From contig CAWJPD010000003.1 of NCBI GenBank assembly GCA_963844635.1, forward strand, positions 1,302,001-1,366,000: 64,000 nt of DNA. The letters run 5' to 3'. Of the stretch, positions 17,703-26,329 are shown one piece after another. The notes under the pieces are model-generated. The model saw only the letters and a program-made list of their open reading frames with translations. It was not told where the DNA came from and did no database searches. Origin of the DNA: JAJPKK01 sp963844635 (GTDB lineage: Bacteria > Pseudomonadota > Alphaproteobacteria > Rhizobiales > Xanthobacteraceae). Every line of letters starts with the position of its first letter. Position 1 is the stretch's first letter. Made by a program: the position numbers and the translations under genes.

Positions 17703-17770
17703 GCGCAATCGGCGGTGCGACGAAATCCGCAACTCGATCTGACCAGGAAGACGGTCGCGACCGGCCGGGC

Positions 17771-19030
17771 CTAGACGGCGACAGGCTCTTGCGGCTGCAT
17801 TGCAGAAGCCGGTCCGGGTTCCGGCGCGGGCGTGAAGAAAATGAACAGGTTCGCGACCACGATCGTGACGGCAAGGAAATAGAACACGGCCATGATCCCG
17901 TAATGATCGGCGAGAAGGCCGCCCGCCGCCGGTCCGATCGCGGCACCAACCGCCTGGGCTCCGAACATGATCCCGATGCTGGTCCCGCCCATGCTCTTCG
18001 GCGCCGCATCGAGCATCCAGGCTTGCAGCACCGCGCGGACCGCAAACAGGAAGAAGCCGAGCAGGGCGACAAAAAACACGAAAGCCGGGGAGTGTCCCGC
18101 CAGCGCCATGAAAACCAGGACAACGGCGGAAACGGCGAGGCTCGACGTGATGATGCGGCGACGGCCCATCCGGTCCGACAGATGCCCGGCTATCGGGGCT
18201 GCGGCAAAACCGGCAGCCTGCAGCGTGAACATGCAGCCGCCGATCCAGGCCGGCGAATAGCCAAGTTCCTTGGAGAGAAAGACCGGCAGGAAGGTAAGAA
18301 GCGTCGCTGCGGTCATGGCGCGAACGCCGGTGCCGAGCGACAGCATCAGTATGGTACGGTTGGCAAGCAGCAGAGCTACGGCGGCAAAACTATGTCCCGA
18401 GGCGTGGCGATGGTCGGAGCCGGACTCCGTCGCGCGGCTGGCGGATGAACGGCCGAGCGACCACAGGATCAGCAGCGCGGCAATGATGCCGGGCAGCACG
18501 TTCAGGATGACGACCTCACGCCAGCTCAGAAAGGCAAGCATGGCGCCGACCGCCAGCGGTGCGGTCGCATCGCCGAGATTGCCGCCCATCGCATGGATCG
18601 ACACCACGAGTCCGCGCCGTCCAGGATAGTTCTGCGCCAGCAGCGGGATCGCCGTCGGATGCCAAAGGTTGTTGCCGATGCCAACCAGCGCGGCGCAGCC
18701 GAGCAGCGTCCAATAGCTGTGCGTGAAGCCCATCACGAAATACGGCACGCCAACCCAGGAGAGCGCCACCGCCATCAGCAGCGCCTTGCGGCCAACCCGA
18801 TCCACCAGCATGCCGCCAGGTATGTTCGACAGCGCACCGGCAGCGAACTGGCAGGTCAGGATCGAACCGATCTGGCCATAGCTGAGGCCGAGTTCGGCGC
18901 CGATCAGCGGCAAAAGCAGGTAGAACGTCGCCGGATACCAGTGGGTCATCATGTGGCCCGCCGCGATCAGCCACACCTCGCGATAGGAATGTCGCGTCAA
19001 GGTCGGGGCGGTGGTCGCAAGCGTGGTCAT
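17771..19030 (-). CDS. Major facilitator superfamily transporter
   Basis: Twelve-helix inner-membrane transporter of 419 residues. It has the MFS loop 2-3 motif GGMLVDRVGRKALL and its second-half equivalent GHLSDRMGRRRI, and long hydrophobic segments throughout. The N-terminus TTLATTAPTLTRHSYREVWLI precedes the first helix, and the C-terminus is a short Pro/Ala tail. The family resembles fosmidomycin-resistance or CynX-like exporters, but the substrate is not evident. The ATG at 19030 is chosen because upstream codons in frame (open to 19162) have no membrane character. It stands between an NHL gene on the same strand and a divergent dehalogenase. Confidence 0.88.
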   Translation of the reverse strand: MTTLATTAPTLTRHSYREVWLIAAGHMMTHWYPATFYLLLPLIGAELGLSYGQIGSILTCQFAAGALSNIPGGMLVDRVGRKALLMAVALSWVGVPYFVMGFTHSYWTLLGCAALVGIGNNLWHPTAIPLLAQNYPGRRGLVVSIHAMGGNLGDATAPLAVGAMLAFLSWREVVILNVLPGIIAALLILWSLGRSSASRATESGSDHRHASGHSFAAVALLLANRTILMLSLGTGVRAMTAATLLTFLPVFLSKELGYSPAWIGGCMFTLQAAGFAAAPIAGHLSDRMGRRRIITSSLAVSAVVLVFMALAGHSPAFVFFVALLGFFLFAVRAVLQAWMLDAAPKSMGGTSIGIMFGAQAVGAAIGPAAGGLLADHYGIMAVFYFLAVTIVVANLFIFFTPAPEPGPASAMQPQEPVAV

Positions 19031-19307
19031 GAAATCCTCAGCCGGCGGCCGCAGATTCGGCAGCCATTTCTTGCTGGTAGCGCCAACCTTACGCGCTCGC
19101 AAGCGCAGCGGCTCGCGATCATCACTGTCGTCAAAACAGCTATGCAACCGCAATGCATCCACGACGCAAATAGATCGGAGTTACGTTAAAAAAAGTCGCT
19201 TGATCGGACGGCGCGCCGGAACGACCGGAACGCGCCCTCATTGGCATGCTATGATGGCGCCGACCCCGGATATATGCAGCGACCGGACACAATGCAGGGA
19301 GGAAGCA

Positions 19308-20123
19308 ATGACGAAACTTAATCGGCGCAAACTGCTCGGAGCGGCTGTTTCTGTCGCCGCGGTGTCCGGCGCGGGATTGCCGAAGCGGGTAAGGGCCCAG
19401 GCGGCCCAGCCAAGCTCTGTACCGCCTGTGCGGGCGATGCTGTTCGACGTGTTCGGCACCGTCGTCGACTGGCGGAGCGGCGTGGCGCGCGAAGCAGAGA
19501 GGGTTTTGAAGCCGCAGGGCTATTCGCTCGATTGGCTCGCTTTCGCCGATGCTTGGCGTGCACAGTACCAGCCCGGCATGGAGGAGGTTCGCAGCGGCCG
19601 CATCCCCTTCGCTAAGCTCGATGTGCTGCATCGGCAGATGCTGGACCAGATCAGGCCGCGTTTCGCGCTCGACAAGCTCGATGAGCCGACGCTCGCCGAA
19701 CTCAACCTCGCCTGGCACAAGCTCGATGCCTGGAAGGATGTCGGCCCCGGTTTCGCACGGCTCCGCACCAAGTATGAGCTGTGTCCCTGCTCGAACGGCA
19801 ACATCGCCATGATGGCCGATATTGGCCGCCGCAACGACTTGCGCTGGCACGCGGTGCTTGGGTCGGAGATCGCTCATAGCTTCAAACCAGTGCCAAGCGT
19901 CTATCTCGCATCGGTGGAAGCGCTCAATCTGAAGCCGGGCGAAGCCATGATGGTCGCAGCCCATAGCGGCGACCTTGCCGCTGCCGCGAAGCAGGGCCTG
20001 CGCACCGGCCATGTCGGCCGACCGGGCGAAGGCGGTCCGGGTACCGGCGAAAGCGAACCGAAGGGCCAGTTCGATGTCGTCGCCAAGAACTTTGAGGAAT
20101 TCGCGGCGAAGATGGCCACCTGA
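19308..20123 (+). CDS. Haloacid dehalogenase type II with Tat signal peptide
   Basis: HAD-superfamily hydrolase of the L-2-haloacid dehalogenase group. After the signal, VRAMLFDVFGTVVDW carries the nucleophilic aspartate (residue 47), CPCSNGN the serine of motif II, and FKPVPSVY the motif III lysine; the cap domain lies between. The N-terminus TKLNRRKLLGAAVSVAAVSG is a twin-arginine signal ending near VRAQA, which is unusual because these enzymes are normally cytoplasmic. The ATG at 19308 follows GGGAGGAAGC. The 271-residue length fits the family plus signal. It is followed by a family A repeat and then an exported serine hydrolase on the same strand. Confidence 0.87.
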   Translation: MTKLNRRKLLGAAVSVAAVSGAGLPKRVRAQAAQPSSVPPVRAMLFDVFGTVVDWRSGVAREAERVLKPQGYSLDWLAFADAWRAQYQPGMEEVRSGRIPFAKLDVLHRQMLDQIRPRFALDKLDEPTLAELNLAWHKLDAWKDVGPGFARLRTKYELCPCSNGNIAMMADIGRRNDLRWHAVLGSEIAHSFKPVPSVYLASVEALNLKPGEAMMVAAHSGDLAAAAKQGLRTGHVGRPGEGGPGTGESEPKGQFDVVAKNFEEFAAKMAT

Positions 20124-20124
20124 C

Positions 20125-20218
20125 ACTTGATCCAGATAAGTTGCAGGCTTTCGGTCAAGATCATGCGCAACTCAAAGGTGACGAGCGGGAAGCGGCTTGA
20201 GCCGAATACTCGGCTCTA
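20125..20218 (+). repeat. Dispersed repeat, family A (diverged)
   Basis: CTTGATCCAGATAAGTTGCA, GGTCAAGATCATGCGCAACT and GACGAGCGGGAAGCGG follow the family A order. It sits directly after the dehalogenase stop codon. Confidence 0.7.
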
Positions 20219-20306
20219 AACACGCCGGCTACGATCGAGTGATGCCGCAAGACGCATGCGCCTCGCGGCAGTGGAGTGGCGGCGAGGCGGTTGAGCAAAG
20301 TTAAGG

Positions 20307-21548
20307 ATGAAAATGATGACAGGTCGTTTCTCGGCGTTTGTCTCCTTGGTGCTCGCGCTCGCGCCGCTCGCCGCGACCGCGCAATCGAGAAGCCCAGAAG
20401 CCGCATATTTTCCGGATGCCGTCTGGCAACACCGCACCCCGGCCGAGTCGGGCTTCGATCCTGCGCGGCTCAAGGCGGCGGTTGATTTTGCCATCGCCAA
20501 TGAGGCGCGCAACCCGCGCGACCTCGTGCTCAACCACTACCAGACCTTCGGGCTCGAGCCGTTCGGATATGCGATCGGTCCGATCAAGGATCGCGGCGAT
20601 CAGACAGGGATCATCATCCATCACGGCTACATCGTTGCCGAATGGGGCGAGCCGCGGCGGGTCGACATGACCCACAGCGTGACCAAGAGCATGCTGTCGA
20701 GCGTGGTCGGCGTCGCCTTCGATCGCGGCATGATCAAAAGCGTGGACGATCTCGTCGCCGACTACGTCCCGCCGATCATGGCATATAACCCGCAGCTCGG
20801 CGGCAACAAGTCGGACCGGCTCGGCGGATCGGATTTCATCAACCTGTTCGACACGCCGCACAACCGCATGATCACCTGGGACAGCATGCTGCGCCAGACC
20901 TCCGACTGGGAAGGCACGCTCTGGGGCAAGCCCGATTGGGCCGACCGTCCGGATGCGAATCCCGCCCAGTGGACGACGCGGGCGCGCTTCAAGCCGGGCG
21001 CCGTCTACAAATACAACGATGTCCGCGTGAATGCGCTCGCCTTGGCGACGCTCAATGTATGGCGCCGGCCGCTGCCACAGGTGCTCAAGGACACGATCAT
21101 GGACCCGATCGGGGCCTCCAACACCTGGCGCTGGTACGGATACGAGAATTCATGGGTCGTGCTTGACGGAAGCTTGGTGCAGTCGGTCGCCGGAGGCGGC
21201 CACTGGGGCGGTGGCATGTTCATCAATGCCTATGATATGGGCCGTTTCGGCCTTCTGACCTTGCATCGCGGCAAGTGGAAGGATCGCCAGCTGCTCTCCG
21301 ACAAATGGATTTCAATGGCGCTGACGCCCACCAAGGCCGAACCCACCTACGGGTTCATGAACTATTTCCTCAATACCGACCGGCAGGCGTGGCCAAGCGC
21401 GCCGGCGACCGCGTTTACCCATATCGGCAACGGCGCCAACTTGGTCTATGTCGATCCCGAGCATGACATCGTCGCCGTGCTGCGTTGGATCGATGGACAT
21501 GCGGAGGATGGCTTCATCCAGCGTCTTCTCGCGGCGCAAGTTGAATGA
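20307..21548 (+). CDS. Exported serine hydrolase, beta-lactamase / class C penicillin-binding fold
   Basis: Periplasmic SxxK acyl-enzyme of the EstB/6-aminohexanoate-oligomer-hydrolase-like group. The 413-residue product has a Sec signal (cleavage near ATAQS), the nucleophile motif HSVTKS with Ser124 and Lys127, the tyrosine motif YKYNDVRVN, and a late HIGNGANLVYVDP segment in place of KTG. The GGHWGGGMF loop is also typical of the 6-aminohexanoate hydrolase/esterase set rather than true beta-lactamases. The start used has a weak ribosome site; a second ATG two codons on (MMTGRFSA) is possible. It is 180 bp downstream of the Tat dehalogenase with a repeat between, so co-transcription is uncertain. 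Confidence 0.88.
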   Translation: MKMMTGRFSAFVSLVLALAPLAATAQSRSPEAAYFPDAVWQHRTPAESGFDPARLKAAVDFAIANEARNPRDLVLNHYQTFGLEPFGYAIGPIKDRGDQTGIIIHHGYIVAEWGEPRRVDMTHSVTKSMLSSVVGVAFDRGMIKSVDDLVADYVPPIMAYNPQLGGNKSDRLGGSDFINLFDTPHNRMITWDSMLRQTSDWEGTLWGKPDWADRPDANPAQWTTRARFKPGAVYKYNDVRVNALALATLNVWRRPLPQVLKDTIMDPIGASNTWRWYGYENSWVVLDGSLVQSVAGGGHWGGGMFINAYDMGRFGLLTLHRGKWKDRQLLSDKWISMALTPTKAEPTYGFMNYFLNTDRQAWPSAPATAFTHIGNGANLVYVDPEHDIVAVLRWIDGHAEDGFIQRLLAAQVE

Positions 21549-21610
21549 CGCCGGAAGTTGCCGTCCGCGCGGGGAGCGTGTAGCGAAGCGTTGGGCGATT
21601 GCCGACATGG

Positions 21611-21687
21611 CGGGGTATAGCGCAGCCTGGTAGCGCGGGAGTTTTGGGTACTCCAGGTCGCAGGTTCAAATCCTGCTGCCCCGACCA
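21611..21687 (+). tRNA. tRNA-Pro (UGG)
   Basis: The 77-nt cloverleaf has acceptor arm CGGGGTA paired with TGCCCCG, D-arm AGCGCAGCCTGGTAGCGC, anticodon stem GGAGT/ACTCC around loop TTTGGGT (anticodon TGG), T-arm GCAGGTTCAAATCCTGC and an encoded ACCA tail. The 3' end (21660-21683) is repeated at 24479-24502, so the gene was probably used as an integration site. Confidence 0.97.
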
Positions 21688-21752
21688 TAGCGTCCCGGCT
21701 CGCCATTTCCCCTTCCTTGCGCCTGCTCTGGCGCATCGACGATCGCGCCGGG

Positions 21753-22028
21753 CTAGTACCTCTGCACAGAGGATATGACGGGTTGGAGCTTTGGGAGAAG
21801 TTCTGGATCGACGCGAAGGTGGATGCTTCGCGCCTTGCCGGGGATACGCGTGATAAGGCCCTGGCGTTCGAGAGTTAGCACCATCTGGTGGACGGTGGGC
21901 GGGGTGACGGCGAAGAACCGTTGGATATCGGCTTCGGCGGGCGATCGGCCGATGACGAGGGTATAAGCGTGAATGAAGGCCAGATACTGGCCTTGCTTGT
22001 CGGTGAAGCGAGGGGGCGCGGAATCCAC
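21753..22028 (-). CDS. LexA DNA-binding-domain-like protein carried by the IS630 element
   Basis: The 91-residue product is a single winged helix: KQGQYLAFIHAYTLVIGRSP, AEADIQRFFAVTPPTVHQMV, LERQGLITRIPGKARSI follow the LexA N-terminal domain closely, including the recognition helix and the RIPGKARSI wing. There is no serine peptidase domain. It is transcribed away from the transposase, with 47 bp between the two starts, so it probably controls the transposase promoter; this is inference. Its stop codon TAG begins in the TA target duplication and ends in a flanking base, so the reading frame closes only by virtue of the insertion site. Confidence 0.82.
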   Translation of the reverse strand: MDSAPPRFTDKQGQYLAFIHAYTLVIGRSPAEADIQRFFAVTPPTVHQMVLTLERQGLITRIPGKARSIHLRVDPELLPKLQPVISSVQRY

Positions 22029-23214
22029 GCCACATAGATTGATTCAACTGGGCCTCGAATCACAAGGAGGCCCTGATGAATATCCGCTATCGCGTTGATC
22101 TGACCGGCGAGGAGCGTGAGGACCTTAAGCGGATGCTGGGCGCCGGCACATGTTCGGCTCGGAAATTGAAGCGGGCGCAAATCCTTCTGGCGGCCGATGC
22201 CGGCGCCAGCGATGAGGTGATCGAACGTACGATCGTGGTGGGTGGATCGACGGTTTATCGCACCAAGCGCCGATTTGTGGAGTGTGGCCTTGAAGCCGCC
22301 TTGAGCGAGGAGCCGCGATGTGGCGCCGAGCGCAAACTCACCGGCAGGGACGAAGCGCTCTTGGTCGCAACGGCCTGCTCGAAGCCGCCGGCCGGGCGCA
22401 GTCGTTGGACGCTGGAAATTCTGGCTGGCGAGATGGTCAAGCTGACGGCCCACAAGGGGCTTTCCCGCGAGACGGTTCGACGCCGCCTTGCGGAAAACGA
22501 TCTCAAGCCCTGGCGCAAGGACATGTGGTGCATTCCCACGGTTGATGCCGAATATGTGGCGCGGATGGAGGATGTGCTGGACCTCTACAACGAGGAAGCG
22601 GATCCCAAGCGTCCGGTCGTCTGTTTTGACGAAAGTCCAACTCAGCTCATCGGCGAAGTGCGCGAGCCAATCCCGGCCAAGCCGGGACAATTGGAGCGCT
22701 TCGACTGCGAATACCGGCGCAATGGCACGGCCAATCTCTTCGTCTTCCTCGACGCCCATAAATCCTGGCGCAAGGTGAAGGTCACAGACCGACGCGCGGC
22801 AGAGGACTTCGCAAACTGCATGCGCGATCTGGTCGACGTGCACTTTCCCAAGGCCGACAAAATCCGGGTCGTGCTGGACAATTTGTCGACCCACTCTGCG
22901 AGCGCGCTCTACCAAACCTTTCCAGCGCCGGAAGCGCGGCGTATCCTACGCCGCCTCGAATTCCATCCCACCCCCAGGCACGCAAGCTGGCTCAACATGG
23001 TCGAAATCGAAATCGGCGTCCTTCGCAGCCAGTGCCTCGACCGTCGCATCGACAATCGTGAATTGCTTGCCTTCGAGATCGCCGCGTGGGAGCGCCAAAG
23101 AAACAAAAGCGGTGCACGAATAAATTGGATGTTCACGCCAGAAAAAGCGCGCGCCAAAATGGCCCGCGCCTACCCAGCCCCACTCAACGAGTCATAACCC
23201 CTGTGCAGAGGTAC
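21756..23214 (+). mobile_element. Complete IS630-family insertion sequence (1459 bp)
   Basis: The ends are inverted repeats: GTACCTCTGCACAGAGGATA at the left and, read inwards, GTACCTCTGCACAGGGGTTA at the right, both continuing TGAC. They are flanked by TA on each side (21754-21755 and 23215-23216), the target duplication of this family. Inside are a divergent pair: a small LexA-DNA-binding-like gene and a DDE transposase. The transposase frame is intact and the ends well matched, so the copy may be active or recently moved. The empty site would read GGGC-TA-GCGG. Confidence 0.92.
22076..23197 (+). CDS. IS630-family DDE transposase
   Basis: The 373-residue product has an N-terminal helix-turn-helix region (residues 1-150, with AKLKRAQILLAADAG-like and SRETVRRRLAEN segments) and a DDE catalytic domain: Asp185 in VVCFDESP, Asp268 in RVVLDNLSTH and Glu310 in ASWLNMVEIEIG. 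The Trp-Leu-Asn-Met-x-Glu box is diagnostic of IS630. AAGGAGGCCCTG precedes the ATG. The stop lies 17 bp inside the right inverted end. No frameshift is present, unlike the many IS630 copies that need programmed slippage. Confidence 0.95.
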   Translation: MNIRYRVDLTGEEREDLKRMLGAGTCSARKLKRAQILLAADAGASDEVIERTIVVGGSTVYRTKRRFVECGLEAALSEEPRCGAERKLTGRDEALLVATACSKPPAGRSRWTLEILAGEMVKLTAHKGLSRETVRRRLAENDLKPWRKDMWCIPTVDAEYVARMEDVLDLYNEEADPKRPVVCFDESPTQLIGEVREPIPAKPGQLERFDCEYRRNGTANLFVFLDAHKSWRKVKVTDRRAAEDFANCMRDLVDVHFPKADKIRVVLDNLSTHSASALYQTFPAPEARRILRRLEFHPTPRHASWLNMVEIEIGVLRSQCLDRRIDNRELLAFEIAAWERQRNKSGARINWMFTPEKARAKMARAYPAPLNES

Positions 23215-23216
23215 TA

Positions 23217-23689
23217 GCGGGTGCGGATGGTAGTTGCGGCGGCAAGGCTGCCACAGTCCTGCCGCATCGTGGGCGAGTGGGCGGCGGCCCGAACCCCATC
23301 ATCGCGACGGTAGGATGTCACAAAACCCGCCGTTCAGATCGGGCCGCCTAACCTGATATGTGTTCGCATGCCGGGGTGGGCACTGCGGTAGCTTGACCGA
23401 GTCGCCGCGGCATTATGTCCGTCAGGCTGCGGATTGACGCGGCTTTGCCGGTTGCGGGCGCCCGCGCTGTAGCGAGGATCGCGTGGACGCCACAAAGACG
23501 GGGAGCTCGGAACCCGGCGCGGTGTGGATCGCATGGATCTGCGCCCGAACCCTGGGCGATTTCGATAGATGACCCGACGACCCTGAACGAACTTGCTTGG
23601 CGGTTGCGAACAGGGGGATAGCCATTTGCAACGGTTTCGCCTAGGCTCCGTTTCGGGGGCTTGGCTGAAAGCTGGATGGGGGGACCCTC
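23217..23689. other. Gap between the IS630 element and the porin gene
   Basis: No protein-like frame on either strand and no repeat of the three families. It probably carries the porin promoter; GGGGGGACC lies just before the porin start. Confidence 0.5.
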
Positions 23690-24445
23690 TTGCAAAAATT
23701 TGTGATTGCTTTCGGCGCACTCGCGTTCAGCGGGTCGGCTTTCGCCGCCGACGTATCCCCGGGCTTCGTGTCCACAGTTCCTGTGCCGAGCTGGACCGCC
23801 TGCTCTATCGGTGCCAATGCCGGGCTGGGCTGGCAATACAATAGCGCTTACGATCCGCTTGCCTTTCAATCTACTGGTCGTGATACCGGACTAGGCGTCG
23901 TCGGCGGCGGTCAAATCGGCTGCGATTTGCAGTTTGCAGGCAGTTGGGTCGTCGGCATTCAAGCCATGTTCGACGGGGCTTATGTAAACGGCACTCATAC
24001 CGTGCCGTTCAGCTACTCAGGCGACTACTCCGAAACGATGTCGTTCAAAACGACATGGTTCGGGACGGCGACGGGACGCATCGGTTACGCATTTCTGCCT
24101 CCAGCCTTGCTGTACCTCAAAGGTGGTGTTGCTTGGGCGCATATCAACTACACCGATGCGGACCCGGATGCGGTGTATGGTTTGTCTCCTAGTGGTCAAT
24201 ATGTCCTGTACCAGTCGCCATATTCCGGGCAAGCGGCCGCCACTCTGAGCGGCTGGACGGCCGGTATTGGTCTCGAATACCTGTTCCGGCCTAACTGGTC
24301 GGTTTTCCTCGAGTACGACTACATCGACCTGGGCACTCACAACGTCACGCTGAACTACAACGACGGGAGCCAATATACTTATCAGGTATCCCACAACTTG
24401 CAGATGATGCAGGTGGGCTTTAATTATCGGTTCAGCGGCTGGTAA
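23690..24445 (+). CDS. Outer-membrane beta-barrel protein, Omp25/31 (opacity porin) family
   Basis: An eight-stranded outer-membrane barrel of about 251 residues. The signal peptide KFVIAFGALAFSGSAFAADV is cleaved after AFA. Alternating aromatic and polar strands follow (GANAGLGWQYNS, GVVGGGQIGCDLQFAGSWVVG, GTATGRIGYAF, LLYLKGGVAWAHINY, WTAGIGLEYLF, WSVFLEYDYIDLG), and the protein ends in VGFNYRFSGW, with a C-terminal aromatic for BAM recognition. The start is TTG at 23690 with GGGGGGACCCTC before it; no ATG lies near. It is the only structural gene between the IS630 copy and the duplicated tRNA end. Confidence 0.87.
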   Translation: MQKFVIAFGALAFSGSAFAADVSPGFVSTVPVPSWTACSIGANAGLGWQYNSAYDPLAFQSTGRDTGLGVVGGGQIGCDLQFAGSWVVGIQAMFDGAYVNGTHTVPFSYSGDYSETMSFKTTWFGTATGRIGYAFLPPALLYLKGGVAWAHINYTDADPDAVYGLSPSGQYVLYQSPYSGQAAATLSGWTAGIGLEYLFRPNWSVFLEYDYIDLGTHNVTLNYNDGSQYTYQVSHNLQMMQVGFNYRFSGW

Positions 24446-24478
24446 GTACGAGCCGCAAATGATATTCGGATTCGGGGC

Positions 24479-24502
24479 GCAAGTTCAAATCCTGCTGCCC
24501 CG
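24479..24502 (+). other. Duplicated tRNA-Pro 3' end (candidate attachment site)
   Basis: GCAAGTTCAAATCCTGCTGC plus CCCG matches the T-arm and acceptor 3' strand of tRNA-Pro at 21660-21683 in 23 of 24 positions and in the same orientation. No other part of a tRNA is present. Such partial duplications mark the far end of elements that integrate into tRNA genes. No integrase lies between the two copies. Confidence 0.7.
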
Positions 24503-24543
24503 GCGACTGATTTGCATCTCGTTGTCCCGCTCCACACGCCCGA

Positions 24544-25374
24544 TCACAAGGCCAGCCGCCCGAGACCCGGCAGCAGGAGGGCCGGCCGTTTGAAGTCGAC
24601 CCCCGCGACAGCTCCCAAGATGTTGACCTCGAAGCCTTCCCATCCGACCGAGATCCCGGCGTATCCGCCCAGCGTAATGCGCAATCCGCCACCCGAAGGC
24701 GTTCTTCCGATCCAGCGGCCGTCGAACGGGAAGTCCTTGCCAATGGCGGTCGGCGGCAAGGTTGCACGCACCGCGGGGACCGCGCTGATGATGGCCGCCA
24801 CGAAGGTATTCGAGTTCGGGCCGGGCCACGCGCGATAGTCGCCGACCTCCTGGAACGCATAGCTGCCGACGGCAGCACGAATTTGCGGAATCATGCGCTC
24901 AGCCTCCGCTCCATCCGCGGCAAATACGACTTCCGGAACACGACCGAACCAGCGTCCATCAGGCACGAAGCGGTCGACCCAGATCGGTTCTCCCCAGGCC
25001 GTGTAATCAAATCTCGTATAGGCTGGCGCTCGCGCGGGCTTGACCACGATCCAGCTGTGCGTCGCGAGGATTCCCCGCCAGCGGACCGTGCGAGCGGAAA
25101 AGATCCGCACCAGGGCTCCCTGCGTTGCGACCGGCGGCGGCAAAAACCCGGCGCTTGACCGGTCTGCCGTTCGCCAATTTTTCACCCTGTTGTCCAAGGC
25201 GTACAGGACCGCTGAGATCGCGACAGGCAGCAGGAAAAACGAAACCAAAAGGAAGATGAGAATTCGCAACAGACTGAAATCCTGGCCATCAAACAGAGCG
25301 CCACGTTGGATCACGTCTGAAGCGACCCCGACAGGGAATCGGCGTCCATGACACACGCAGTTTGCCAACTTCAA
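24544..25374 (-). CDS. DUF3750 family protein, membrane-anchored
   Basis: Protein of unknown function found widely in proteobacteria. The hallmark is HSWIVVKPARA followed much later by YRAWPGPNSNTFV, which suggests a permuted NlpC/P60 or transglutaminase-like active site with His, Asn and Ser/Thr, though I cannot confirm catalysis. One hydrophobic segment (LRILIFLLVSFFLLPVAISA, residues about 36-55) anchors it, with the rest outside the cytoplasm. The true start is probably a TTG at the beginning of that segment, near 25270; the longer frame from 25374 lacks typical N-terminal character. The gene is divergent from the methyltransferase. Confidence 0.8.
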   Translation of the reverse strand: MKLANCVCHGRRFPVGVASDVIQRGALFDGQDFSLLRILIFLLVSFFLLPVAISAVLYALDNRVKNWRTADRSSAGFLPPPVATQGALVRIFSARTVRWRGILATHSWIVVKPARAPAYTRFDYTAWGEPIWVDRFVPDGRWFGRVPEVVFAADGAEAERMIPQIRAAVGSYAFQEVGDYRAWPGPNSNTFVAAIISAVPAVRATLPPTAIGKDFPFDGRWIGRTPSGGGLRITLGGYAGISVGWEGFEVNILGAVAGVDFKRPALLLPGLGRLAL

Positions 25375-25472
25375 GCCGAAATCGCCGCCGCAGTGAGGTA
25401 AGCGTGATGCACCTTGTGTGCCGCGTCTTGCGCAAATATCACACCCATGGAGATCAGTGAAACGGAGGGAGG

Positions 25473-26279
25473 ATGGATCACCTTCAGCGCATCGCGGAAG
25501 AATTCACACGCCAGGCGCAAAGTTTCGAAGCCTGGGCCCAACAGGCCGACGATCAGGTCGCCTCGCGTTTTCGAACTGCCTTGGGCGAGGCAGGCACTGG
25601 ACACTTGCTTGATGTCGCATGTGGACCGGGTGTGGTGACAGCTGCGATTGCGCGAAGCGCAGCGTCGGTGATTGGCCTCGACGCGACCGAACAGATGTTG
25701 GAGAAAGCGCGAGCAAGATGTGCGCAAGCGGGATTATCGAACGTCGAATTCAAGCGCGGCGATGCAGAAAACCTGCCGTTCGGGGAGGCGCGGTTCGACG
25801 GTCTGGTCACGCGGTTTGCAGTCCATCATTTCGCCAACCCCGACCGTGCCTTTAACGAAATGTTCCGCGTTCTAAGCCCCGGCGGAACGGCTGTCATTGT
25901 CGACGTGGTTTCGTCGGAAGATGCAGATGCATCAAATCTGCATAATGCCATCGAGCGGCTTCGCGATCCTTCGCACGTTCGGATGCTATCCAAGCTCGAG
26001 TTGGAAGCCGCCATGCAACGTGCCGGGTTCGAGCGCATCGTGTGCGTCACCTGGGATCAGCCCCGCGAATTTGAAGAATGGATGAGGATCGTCAATGATC
26101 CAGACCGCGTGGGGCCCCTCAGGGTTGTCGTACGAGCGCTGGCCGCAGCTGGCCTCGAGGCAGGAATCGGACTCTCGCTCCGCAATGACCGGATCGTATT
26201 TTTCCACTGCCATTGCCTGCTCACCGGCGTGAAGCCGCTCACGGACGGCACGCGGCACAAGGGCTCGCAAACCAAATGA
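25473..26279 (+). CDS. Class I SAM-dependent methyltransferase
   Basis: Cytoplasmic Rossmann-fold methyltransferase of 268 residues. Motif I is HLLDVACGPGVVTAAIA, the acidic loop VIGLDATEQML, motif II FKRGDAENLPFGEARFDGL and motif III VLSPGGTAVIVDV, a pattern shared by UbiE/COQ5-like and arsenite-methyltransferase-like enzymes. TRFAVHHFANPDRA supports a small-molecule or quinone-type substrate, not a nucleic acid. AACGGAGGGAGG precedes the ATG. The neighbours give no pathway. Confidence 0.87.
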   Translation: MDHLQRIAEEFTRQAQSFEAWAQQADDQVASRFRTALGEAGTGHLLDVACGPGVVTAAIARSAASVIGLDATEQMLEKARARCAQAGLSNVEFKRGDAENLPFGEARFDGLVTRFAVHHFANPDRAFNEMFRVLSPGGTAVIVDVVSSEDADASNLHNAIERLRDPSHVRMLSKLELEAAMQRAGFERIVCVTWDQPREFEEWMRIVNDPDRVGPLRVVVRALAAAGLEAGIGLSLRNDRIVFFHCHCLLTGVKPLTDGTRHKGSQTK

Positions 26280-26329
26280 ATGCTCCGTCGCAGCCGCTCC
26301 GGGGTAATGCCAGTCACATCGTAGCGACG

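Noticed and set aside
21446..22047. Minus-strand frames over the tRNA that give peptides containing GQQDLNLRP or GAAGFEPATW
   Set aside because: These are translations of the reverse strand of tRNA-Pro, a well-known artefact in protein databases.
24432..24878. Minus-strand frame ending in a GQQDLNLRPESEYH-type peptide
   Set aside because: Its end is the reverse translation of the duplicated tRNA 3' end, and the rest is antisense to the DUF3750 gene frame.
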